Shown in pieces: positions 23,138 to 29,789 of a stretch of DNA of 29,789 bases. Source of the stretch: JBNKDD01 sp050288085 (GTDB taxonomy: Bacteria; Chloroflexota; Anaerolineae; Aggregatilineales; UBA3940); the NCBI GenBank assembly GCA_050288085.1, contig JBNKDD010000040.1, positions 1-29,789 on the forward strand, given 5' to 3'. The notes beneath the pieces are model-generated. The model saw only the letters and a list, made by a program, of their open reading frames with translations. It did no database searches and was not told where the DNA came from. Position 1 is the stretch's first letter. Every line of letters begins with the position of its first letter. A program made the position numbers and the translations under genes.

Positions 23138-24000
23138 GCGCGGACAACGAATCACCCAATGCCAACGTCAGCCGCCGGACAGTATTGAAAGCTGGCGTCA
23201 GAACCGTCGAGGCCGGATTGCTGCTTTCTCTCGGTGGGATAGGTTACGGTTGGAAAATCGAACCGAACTGGCCGCGCTTTGAGCGGATTCAAGTCCCGCT
23301 TGCCGGGCTTCCCTCGGCTTTTGATGGCTTCCGAATGGCCGTATTGACCGATCTTCACGTTGGCCCGGCGACCGAACTAAAGACCGTCGCAAAATCAATC
23401 CAGATGGCGCTTGATCTACAGGCGGACATAATTCTGCTGCTGGGCGATTATGTCGGTGAATGGCTGGATGCACCTGCGATTTATAATGAAATGTCCCGGC
23501 TGGATGCACCGGGCGGAGTATGGACAGTCCTGGGGAATCACGACCACTGGGTGGATGCTCCGGGGTTGCGGCAGGTGTTGGAAGATGCCGGGGTCTCGGA
23601 ACTGCGGAATGACAGCATGCATCTATCGAAGGATGGGCAGCAGTTGTGGTTTGTCGGTGTGGATGACATATGGATGGACAAGCACGATCTCGAAGCCGGT
23701 TTGCATAATGTCCCGCCAGACGCCAGGCCAATCTTGTTGGCACACGAACCCGATTATGCTGATACCGCCACGCTTTCCGGGCGGTTTAGCCTGCAACTAT
23801 CCGGCCACAGCCATGGAGGGCAGGTACGTATTCCATTTATCGGTGCGCTGATTTTGCCCTACCTCGGTCGGAAATACCCCGAAGGGCTGCGGAAGGTTGG
23901 CGATATGTGGCTGTACACCAGCCGGGGTGTTGGGCAAACGGCATCATTTCGAATTAATTGCCCGCCGGAGGTGACAGAGGTCACGCTGGTACGAACTTGA
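23134..24000 (+). CDS. Calcineurin-like metallophosphoesterase with Tat-type signal
   Basis: The 288-residue protein resembles the YkuE group of metallophosphoesterases. The N-terminus SRRTVLKAG (13-21) followed by LLLSLGGIGYGW is a twin-arginine type export signal or anchor. Metal-binding motifs follow in order: D73 and H75 (TDLHVG), D105 (LLGDYVG), N135/H136 (GNHDHW), H204 (LAHEPD) and GHSHGG (224-229). The two-metal site hydrolyses phosphate mono- or diesters, and some relatives act on lipids such as UDP-diacylglucosamine or lipid phosphates. The site should lie outside the cytoplasm. The gene is coupled to the GNAT gene by ATGA overlap. Its stop is only two bases from the stop of the convergent regulator gene. 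Confidence 0.93.
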   Translation: MSADNESPNANVSRRTVLKAGVRTVEAGLLLSLGGIGYGWKIEPNWPRFERIQVPLAGLPSAFDGFRMAVLTDLHVGPATELKTVAKSIQMALDLQADIILLLGDYVGEWLDAPAIYNEMSRLDAPGGVWTVLGNHDHWVDAPGLRQVLEDAGVSELRNDSMHLSKDGQQLWFVGVDDIWMDKHDLEAGLHNVPPDARPILLAHEPDYADTATLSGRFSLQLSGHSHGGQVRIPFIGALILPYLGRKYPEGLRKVGDMWLYTSRGVGQTASFRINCPPEVTEVTLVRT

Positions 24001-24002
24001 GC

Positions 24003-26675
24003 CTATATCAAGGCTAACTCCGAAGCCTGGGCTATGGCCTGGGTCCGGCTGCTGACGTTGAGTTTTTGATAAATGTGCCGGATATGCACTTTTATGGTTC
24101 CGACCGAGAGCACCAATTGATCGGCGATTTCCTGGTTGGACAGCCCGGTGGCTATCAGGTGCAGTATCTCGAACTCTCGTTGAGTCAAGGGTTCGGGCAA
24201 AGCCTGATTGGTTTCCCACCGGTCATCTACCGCTGCGTTATCCGACTTTAAACTCCGAAGAACGGTGCAGTAATCCAGTTTCTGCCCCCGGCTCCAGGCG
24301 TCATCGTAAGCATCCATCCCCAGTGCGGCTTGAAGTTCTGATTTGAGCCGGTCAACCAGCGCCCATCTTGACAACCAACCCGAATTGAAGAGAGGCTGTT
24401 CAAAGGCCAGCCCTAATAACTCAGTGGCTCTTTCATACCGGTTTTCCTGAGCACAGGCGACGGCCTCACCAACGATAGAGACAATATTCTCCTGATAGGT
24501 GTAGTACTCAGGGTTGACGATCTCGATGTGATTCCGCCGGATGGTGTCGATATCGCCAAGTCCACAGGCCGCAATTGACTGCGGGGCAAAGTAAAACGGG
24601 CGGTGTCGATAGCCAAAAAATCGTTTCTGTGCCGACTGATAGCCTTCTTCGGCCAGTTCGCGGGCTTTTTCGTAATCCTCTTCCATCACACTGACCAGGA
24701 AGGATTGTTTACTCAGCGCCAGCATCAAACCTTCCGGGTTATTCCATGTCCGTGCTAACTGAACAATCTCATCTGCTAACCGGCGGGCCTCTTCGAATTC
24801 CCCTCTGAAAGCTAAAATCACCACCAATTTATGGGTGCCGTGAATGATCCCCTTCAAGCTCTTGATTTCATGCATCATGGCAATTGACTGGCGGAGATAA
24901 GTTTCGGCTTCAGGATGATCTTCTGTAGAATCCATCGACCTTGACAGGCTAAACAAAGACCAGGCAATCCCATTCTTGTCACCTATAGCCCGGCTGAGTT
25001 CAAGACTCCGGCGATAGGTTTCATTGCTCTGTTCAAACTTTTCTGACCCCGTCTCCCAACTGGCCGTCCACGTCAGCACCTCGGCTATATAAAAGCGGTC
25101 ATTCAGATTCGTAAAGCAGTCGAGGCTTTCTCCAAGCAATGCAAATGCCTGTTCGCTGATCTGGGTGGGAATCGGTTTCCAATATTTACACTTTTCCATC
25201 AGGAATATCCCCTTGAGATACAGGCAAAACCCGATCTCTGCCGGGGTATTGTGCAGGCGTGCGGTTTCCAGTGATTCGTTGATCATCTGGGCGATATCTA
25301 AATCGTTCTCGAAACCACCTAGCAAAACCAACCTGATACAGCGGCTTTTCAGGCGGCTCAACGTCATATCAAGCTGCGGATCGCCCTCGGATTCGACAGC
25401 CTCGATAGCATGCAAGTACAGCCGCTCTCCTTCCAGGTAGCGAGAACGCATATCACTGAAGAAGTTCAGGCTTTCTACCGCCCGGTCGATGCTCTCAAAA
25501 AGCCGATACTCAACGGCCCGATACCAGGCGGTTCGGATATTTTCAAATTCTGCTGCGATCTGATCCAGCGCTTCAGCCTGCTGGTGCGTTTTAATCTCGC
25601 CCTCAAGCTGCCCCATCATTTCCAGGAAATAAATGGCATGCCGGATCAATACCTCGTCGGCAGCCTCAGTGCTGCGTAGATGTGCTTCTCCATACTGCCG
25701 CAGCAGCTCGTGGATATCGTAGCGCCCATTGGCGTTCAGATAGAGCAGTGACTTATCAACCAGCGCGGCCAGTATATGCAGCGATGCTCCGGCTACGGCC
25801 TCGGCAGCTTCACGGCTGAAACTGCCACAAAACACCGACAGCTTTTGAAAGACATCGCGCTCCTGTTCAGACAACAACTGCCAGGAATGGTTGAACACCG
25901 CCCGCATACTGCGATGCCGTTCTGAGATATCCCGCAGCGGCGTCGCCAGGATATCGATATTCCGGTGAACCTCATCGGCGATAACCGACGGGGCAAGAGT
26001 TTGCATCCAGCTTGCCGATAGTTCGATAGCCAGCGGCATTCCTTCAACGAGCTGGCAGATTCGGATGATGCTGGCAAGCTCGTCAGCCTGCAAAGTTGTT
26101 CCTCTCACCCGGCGTGCCCGGTCGATAAATAATCTGACGGCGCTGTAGTTCTCCGGGGTGTCAACGCCTGCTTCTTCCGGGAAGGCCATCCCCCCGATCC
26201 GGCGCACCCATTCGCCGCTTAATTTAAGCGGTTCACGCGAGGTGGCAATTATCTTGATGTCAGGGGCTGTATTCAATATCTCGCTGACCAGTTCCGCGCC
26301 CTCAAGCAGATGCTCAAAGTTATCCATAATGAGCATCAAATGTCTTTCCTTCAGGTAATCGAGGAACTGTAACCGGGGTTCTTTTGTCTCTTGTTGTAAA
26401 TGGTAGCCTGTAACCTCAATCAGCATCGACAGGATATCAGATACCGAATTCAGCCGGGCCAATGGCGTGAAGTAAACCCCATTAGGGAAGATGTCCATAA
26501 CCTGCCGGGCAGCTTCAACCGCCAGGCGAGTCTTACCTACCCCACCCGGCCCGACCAACGTTATCAGGTGGCAGTCTGGATCGGACAGCAGCGAGAGTAT
26601 CTCGTTGACCTCGTCCGACCGGCCTATAAAAGATGTTTGCTGTGTTGGCAGGTTGTTGAATGTAACAGTGTCCAT
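24003..26675 (-). CDS. Large ATP-binding LuxR-family regulator (NB-ARC, TPR-like, HTH)
   Basis: The 890-residue protein has the LAL/STAND regulator layout. Residues 16-19 read FIGR, and the Walker A motif is GPGGVGKT (42-49). A Walker B type LMLIMDNFEHLL lies near 113-124. The winged-helix end of the NB-ARC part (AVFNHSWQLLSEQERDVFQKLSVF) is near 270. A long helical repeat region of about 400-800 looks TPR-like. The C-terminal LuxR-type HTH spans 826-890 (LTQREFEILHLIATGLSNQE and VGTIKVHIRHIYQKLNV). Such proteins probably oligomerise when ligand and ATP bind and then activate transcription. The target and ligand are unknown. The start has almost no ribosome site. The predicted promoter carries an inverted repeat that may be an operator, possibly for autoregulation. 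Confidence 0.94.
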   Translation of the reverse strand: MDTVTFNNLPTQQTSFIGRSDEVNEILSLLSDPDCHLITLVGPGGVGKTRLAVEAARQVMDIFPNGVYFTPLARLNSVSDILSMLIEVTGYHLQQETKEPRLQFLDYLKERHLMLIMDNFEHLLEGAELVSEILNTAPDIKIIATSREPLKLSGEWVRRIGGMAFPEEAGVDTPENYSAVRLFIDRARRVRGTTLQADELASIIRICQLVEGMPLAIELSASWMQTLAPSVIADEVHRNIDILATPLRDISERHRSMRAVFNHSWQLLSEQERDVFQKLSVFCGSFSREAAEAVAGASLHILAALVDKSLLYLNANGRYDIHELLRQYGEAHLRSTEAADEVLIRHAIYFLEMMGQLEGEIKTHQQAEALDQIAAEFENIRTAWYRAVEYRLFESIDRAVESLNFFSDMRSRYLEGERLYLHAIEAVESEGDPQLDMTLSRLKSRCIRLVLLGGFENDLDIAQMINESLETARLHNTPAEIGFCLYLKGIFLMEKCKYWKPIPTQISEQAFALLGESLDCFTNLNDRFYIAEVLTWTASWETGSEKFEQSNETYRRSLELSRAIGDKNGIAWSLFSLSRSMDSTEDHPEAETYLRQSIAMMHEIKSLKGIIHGTHKLVVILAFRGEFEEARRLADEIVQLARTWNNPEGLMLALSKQSFLVSVMEEDYEKARELAEEGYQSAQKRFFGYRHRPFYFAPQSIAACGLGDIDTIRRNHIEIVNPEYYTYQENIVSIVGEAVACAQENRYERATELLGLAFEQPLFNSGWLSRWALVDRLKSELQAALGMDAYDDAWSRGQKLDYCTVLRSLKSDNAAVDDRWETNQALPEPLTQREFEILHLIATGLSNQEIADQLVLSVGTIKVHIRHIYQKLNVSSRTQAIAQASELALI

Positions 26676-26750
26676 AAAACTATTACCGATTCAATCCCAC
26701 AATTCTTTTGTCCTGCTCAATACCGGAAATGCTGTTTAGAAGCACCGGTT

Positions 26751-26779
26751 ATTATAGAACATACAGTCTATAATCACAA
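26751..26779 (-). promoter_or_regulatory. Promoter of the LuxR-type regulator with inverted repeat over the -10 box
   Basis: On the minus strand, TTGTGA (26779-26774) and TATAAT (26756-26751) are 17 bases apart, a strong match. ATTATAGA (26751-26758) and TCTATAAT (26767-26774) form a perfect 8-8-8 inverted repeat that covers the -10 box and reaches the -35 box. The start codon lies about 70 bases downstream of the predicted transcript start. Confidence 0.6.
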
Positions 26780-26799
26780 TCGTCAATTTTTAACGATAG

Positions 26800-26829
26800 C
26801 AAGGGGACGCAAGGCTTTGCGCTCCCTTG
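26800..26829 (-). terminator. Hairpin at the 3' end of glyA
   Basis: The arms 26800-26812 and 26817-26829 pair over 13 positions with one wobble and one mismatch, around the loop GGCT. The hairpin begins 9 bases after the glyA stop codon on the minus strand. The tail after it has few T, so it is either a weak terminator or an mRNA-stabilising hairpin. Confidence 0.5.
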
Positions 26830-26838
26830 CCCACTGAA

Positions 26839-28083
26839 TCAATACCACAGCGGGAATTGACTGCACAGCTCCATCACTTCCCCGCGCACCCGTTCGATAG
26901 TCTTCTCATCGTCGATATTCTCCACCACGTCGGCCACCCAATGGGCGAGCTTGCGCATCTCACCCTCTTTGAGGCCGCGTGTCGTCAGGGCCGGAGTGCC
27001 GAGCCGGATACCAGATGGATCGAAAGCGGAACGCTTATCGCCAGGAACCATATTAGCGTTAGTTGTGATATGCGCCTGATCTAAAGCATTCTGTGTTTGC
27101 TTGCCGCTCACGCCCTTATTCGTCAAGTCGAGCAGCACCATGTGATTGTCCGTCCCGCCAGTCACCACCTTGAAATCACGCTTGAGCAGTTCTTCGGCCA
27201 TCGTTTGGGCATTGACGATAATCTGCTTGCAGTAGTCGGTGTAGGACGGCTGGCTGGCTTCCTTAAGACAGACGGCGATCCCGGATGTGATATTGTTATG
27301 TGGCCCACCCTGCAAGCCGGGGAACACCGCGCTGTCAATAGCTTTAGCGTATTCCTGCTTACTTAAGATGATCGCCCCACGCGGGCCGCGCAGCATTTTG
27401 TGGGTGGTCATAGTGACGGCGGCAGCGTAGGGAACCGGGTCAGGATGCAAGCCGGTTGCCACCAACCCGGATATATGGGCAATATCGGCGATCAGAAGTG
27501 CGCCCACATCCTCGGCGATCTCGGCAAACCGGGCGAAGTCAATGGTGCGGGTATAGGCCGATGTTCCGGCCCACAGCAGCCGGGGTTTGTGTTCTTTTGC
27601 CATCTCCCAGATCGCGTCATAATCAAGCAGGCCGGTTTCTGGATCAACACCGTACAGGGCCGAGTCGTAATAGCGGGCCGAGAAATTGACTTTCCAACCA
27701 TGCGTGAGATGTCCACCCGCCGGTAATGCCAGTCCCATTGTTGCATCGTTGGGTTTTGCCAGTGCAAAGTAAACTGCGTGGTTGGCCGGTGAGCCGGAAT
27801 AGGCTTGCACGTTGGCATGCTCTGCCCCGAAGAGTTCCTTCGCCCGGCTGCGTGCCAGTTCTTCAATGGTGTCTGCATGCTCATTGCCGCCATAATAGCG
27901 TTTTTTGGGGTAACCTTCTGAATACTTGTTGGTTAACACGGTGCCAATAGTGCTGAATACTGCCGCGCTGACGTAGTTCTCGGAGGGGATCATCTCAAGT
28001 CCATCTTGTTGGCGCTCGGTTTCCGCCGTGATGGCCGCGTAGATTTCAGGATCGAATTCGCGTAATATCTCAATGTTCTGCAC
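26839..28083 (-). CDS. glyA: Serine hydroxymethyltransferase
   Basis: GlyA interconverts serine and glycine while loading or unloading the one-carbon unit of tetrahydrofolate, using PLP in the cytoplasm. The 414-residue length is normal. The sequence shows EMIPSENYVS (30-39), the folate and substrate contact region NKYSEGYPKKRYYGG (52-66), D200 and H203 (IADIAHISGL), the PLP lysine K229 in TMTTHKMLRGPRG, and SGIRLGTPALTTRG near the end. The start codon is GTG at 28083, with GGAG 10 bases upstream. An ATG that overlaps it in another frame (28090-28088) opens only a six-codon frame. The gene appears monocistronic, with a hairpin behind it. It is a housekeeping gene; no glycine riboswitch is visible in the short leader. 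Confidence 0.98.
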   Translation of the reverse strand: MQNIEILREFDPEIYAAITAETERQQDGLEMIPSENYVSAAVFSTIGTVLTNKYSEGYPKKRYYGGNEHADTIEELARSRAKELFGAEHANVQAYSGSPANHAVYFALAKPNDATMGLALPAGGHLTHGWKVNFSARYYDSALYGVDPETGLLDYDAIWEMAKEHKPRLLWAGTSAYTRTIDFARFAEIAEDVGALLIADIAHISGLVATGLHPDPVPYAAAVTMTTHKMLRGPRGAIILSKQEYAKAIDSAVFPGLQGGPHNNITSGIAVCLKEASQPSYTDYCKQIIVNAQTMAEELLKRDFKVVTGGTDNHMVLLDLTNKGVSGKQTQNALDQAHITTNANMVPGDKRSAFDPSGIRLGTPALTTRGLKEGEMRKLAHWVADVVENIDDEKTIERVRGEVMELCSQFPLWY

Positions 28084-28106
28084 GATGCATTATCTCCGTA
28101 TAAGCC

Positions 28107-28134
28107 TTGACAATTAGAGTAAGTCAGTTATCGT
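28107..28134 (+). promoter_or_regulatory. Candidate promoter for the membrane protein at 28171
   Basis: TTGACA (28107-28112), the full -35 consensus, and TATCGT (28129-28134) are 16 bases apart. The ATG lies 37 bases beyond the -10 box. This region also has to hold the glyA promoter on the other strand, for which I see no clear boxes. Confidence 0.45.
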
Positions 28135-28170
28135 AGAAGCATAACACGCTTGATTGGAGCCAGACAAGCA

Positions 28171-29154
28171 ATGTCAAGAATTTCCTCCAGGCTGAGAAGG
28201 TTGTCTAAAAATACAAATTTCCGGCAGTGGGTTGCCGTTGAGGTCGCAGTTATTATGACGGTGGCGGCTTTCTTTTTGCCGGGTGGTGAGGATTTACATG
28301 TCTATTATTTGCCGCAGGCGCGGGGATGCCTGGAATGCGGGTTAAATCCCTGGCACACCGGTTGGATTCTTGCGCCGCTGCGATTCATCCCCGAAACCAT
28401 CGCCTGGCCGGTCTGGACACTGTTCACCACTGCCAGCCTGATCTGGGCATCCCGGCGGCTGGAAACAGAATCAATTTTTCTGCTGCTCACCTTCCCGGTG
28501 ATGGGATTGATCTGGCTCGGTCAGGCCGAAGCCATTGTGGTGATCGGACTCGCCCTGGCCCTGATCGCCCCCAGTCCATACCTGCGGGGATTGGGCCTGC
28601 TGCTGATGTCCATCAAACCGCACCTGAGCGGTATTGCTATTCTGGTATTGTTATGGTATGACGACGATCGTTTGAAGACCCTGATCATTCCGGTGCTGGC
28701 TTTGCTGGCAACCATCCTCGTTTGGGGGATCGATTGGCCGCTTCGCTGGTTAGAAGCCCGCCCTGAAGATCTGGGCCTGCCGGTCTGGGGAAAAGCAACT
28801 TTGCTGTTCCCCTTTAGCCTCATAACCTTCCTATCGATATTCCTGGTGGAAGGTAAACGCAAGCGTGTCCTGGCAGCGTTGTTAGCTTCGGCGATCAGTG
28901 TGCCCTGGTTTGGGGTCTATTCTTATACCGTTTTCCTGGTTCTGATGACTCCCTGGTGGGCCGTGCCTTTATCTTATGCCTGGTTTGTAGCGTACCCCTG
29001 GCTGGAAAACCATTCGATGCAATTTGCCTGGATACTGCCCCTCACCCTGCTGATCACCCTGATCTGGCCGTCCCTGGTAGAACGCTGGCCCAAACTGGCG
29101 GCGGTCTCTTTCCCCTGGCAGAAACGAGTGGAGGCCGATCAGAAAAGTGACTGA
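28171..29154 (+). CDS. Polytopic membrane protein, possibly a GT-C type glycosyltransferase (DUF2029/GT87-like)
   Basis: The 327-residue protein has about eight to nine hydrophobic segments and a basic N-terminus (MSRISSRLRRLSK). The loop after the first helix has GGEDLHVYYLPQARGCLECGLNPWHTGW, in the place where GT-C enzymes carry a catalytic acidic residue. SIKPHLSGIAILVLLW further on resembles the KP motif region of DUF2029/GT87 mannosyltransferases. The resemblance is modest, so the function is uncertain. An upstream in-frame TTG at 28150 exists; the ATG at 28171 has GGAG 11 bases upstream and is preferred. The end overlaps the next gene by 8 bases, so the two are translationally coupled. 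Confidence 0.7.
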   Translation: MSRISSRLRRLSKNTNFRQWVAVEVAVIMTVAAFFLPGGEDLHVYYLPQARGCLECGLNPWHTGWILAPLRFIPETIAWPVWTLFTTASLIWASRRLETESIFLLLTFPVMGLIWLGQAEAIVVIGLALALIAPSPYLRGLGLLLMSIKPHLSGIAILVLLWYDDDRLKTLIIPVLALLATILVWGIDWPLRWLEARPEDLGLPVWGKATLLFPFSLITFLSIFLVEGKRKRVLAALLASAISVPWFGVYSYTVFLVLMTPWWAVPLSYAWFVAYPWLENHSMQFAWILPLTLLITLIWPSLVERWPKLAAVSFPWQKRVEADQKSD

Positions 29155-29789
29155 ATCGCCCCTGCTAGACGAAACCGCCGTCCGGGATGCCCTGGAACGA
29201 ATCCGGCAGGCAGAGCCGATCGGTGATAGCCCGCTTCGTGAGTTGATCTGGATTCAACGCCAGGTGGAGGATCGTGGTCCGATCACCTCGCCGGTTGGGG
29301 TTGATGCGGCCATCGGAACATGCCTCGCTGATCTGATCAGCAGTCGATTAGGCGAACTCCGATCACGGGCAGGGTTGCCCTGGGAACCGGGGCCAGCCGA
29401 CCGGCAGGCTGCTCTGGCCGCTTTACAGCAGGACTTCAAGCAGAACAACACAGAATTGGAGGCATGGAGCGCCTTATACTACCGCTACGTCGAGATTGAC
29501 CTGGATTTGCAGGTTAATGAGATAGCCCAACTCACCGATGTAGATACCCGGCATCTCCGCCGCCGGATGAATCGCGGTTACTGTCGCTTGAATGATGCTC
29601 TCAGCCACCTCGAAGCAGAAGCGCGGCGCGATCACTGGCGGCTTTGGCTGCACTCAAAACTGCCGCCTCCTACCTACGCCTCGCTATTTGGCGTGGATAA
29701 ACTATTGGCTAAGCTCTGCGACCGGCTGTCGGAATCAACTCCTCCTATCGCCACACTGTTGACCGGCCCCGGTGGGATCGGTAAGACAG
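29147..29789 (+). CDS. STAND/NB-ARC-type ATPase, 5' part only
   Basis: An open frame of 214 codons runs from GTG at 29147 to the window edge without a stop. It overlaps the end of the membrane protein gene by 8 bases, with GGAGG 12 bases upstream of the GTG. The frame ends in TLLTGPGGIGKT, a Walker A motif, so the rest of the ATPase lies outside the window. The N-terminal 200 residues are mostly helical and charged. Residues about 128-165 (EIAQLTDVDTRHLRRRMNRG and on) have the look of a helix-turn-helix. The order of HTH-like region then P-loop suggests a STAND regulator or signalling ATPase. What follows the P-loop (winged helix, repeats or an effector) cannot be seen, so regulator versus defence protein is open. 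Confidence 0.8.
   Translation, partial: MTESPLLDETAVRDALERIRQAEPIGDSPLRELIWIQRQVEDRGPITSPVGVDAAIGTCLADLISSRLGELRSRAGLPWEPGPADRQAALAALQQDFKQNNTELEAWSALYYRYVEIDLDLQVNEIAQLTDVDTRHLRRRMNRGYCRLNDALSHLEAEARRDHWRLWLHSKLPPPTYASLFGVDKLLAKLCDRLSESTPPIATLLTGPGGIGKT

Noticed and set aside
1..29789. tRNA, rRNA, CRISPR arrays, insertion sequences, prophage or integron features
   Set aside because: All intergenic gaps were read on both strands. None holds a cloverleaf-like run, regular spacer repeats, transposase remnants or attachment-type duplications.

Overview
The window looks like chromosomal DNA from a member of the Chloroflexota, most likely the Anaerolineae or a neighbouring class. This is inferred from gene content, not from a marker tree. 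The pointers are a HerA/NurA pair in an otherwise bacterial setting, a LysM plus lamin-tail membrane protein, a family 39 type glycosyltransferase with an extra C-terminal beta-rich region, a Mut7-C protein with its ubiquitin-like N-terminus, a long NB-ARC/LuxR regulator, and a second STAND-type ATPase at the right edge. Base composition is moderate and even. I see no tRNA, rRNA, CRISPR array, insertion sequence or integrase, and no gene-free stretch longer than about 300 bases.

Layout. 1-1339: a family 1 glycosyltransferase on the minus strand, broken by one missing base. 1536-3868 (plus): a CBS-like protein, a four-helix membrane protein and the 16S rRNA methyltransferase rsmG. 8383-3875 (minus): a four-gene operon of NurA nuclease, an unrecognised 206-residue protein, HerA ATPase and a zinc alcohol dehydrogenase family protein. 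8521-10449 (plus): a Mut7-C protein and an MGDG-synthase-like glycosyltransferase. 10621-13296: pyruvate phosphate dikinase, with a palindrome-rich leader and a clear terminator. 13590-14927: GH1 beta-glucosidase. 15190-16434: a LysN-like PLP aminotransferase. 16610-17788: a membrane-anchored coiled-coil protein. 18268-17858 (minus): a lone receiver-domain protein. 22536-18365 (minus): LysM/LTD protein, large membrane glycosyltransferase and YhhN-family protein. 22694-24000 (plus): GNAT acetyltransferase and Tat-type metallophosphoesterase, overlapping by ATGA. 26675-24003 (minus): the NB-ARC/LuxR regulator. 28083-26839 (minus): glyA. 28171 to the end (plus): a polytopic membrane protein translationally coupled to a STAND ATPase that is cut by the window edge inside its Walker A motif.

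How the genes fit together. Most are housekeeping or envelope genes: ribosome modification, central carbon metabolism (ppdK, glyA, aminotransferase), glycolipid or glycan synthesis, and DNA end processing (HerA/NurA). The most interesting part is the HerA/NurA operon. It carries an extra protein between the two known partners, and its promoter faces the Mut7-C promoter across about 140 bases. A perfect 6-5-6 inverted repeat fills the spacer of the operon's predicted promoter. Other points worth a look are the structured ppdK leader, an inverted repeat over the -10 of the LuxR-type regulator, and the STAND gene at the right edge.
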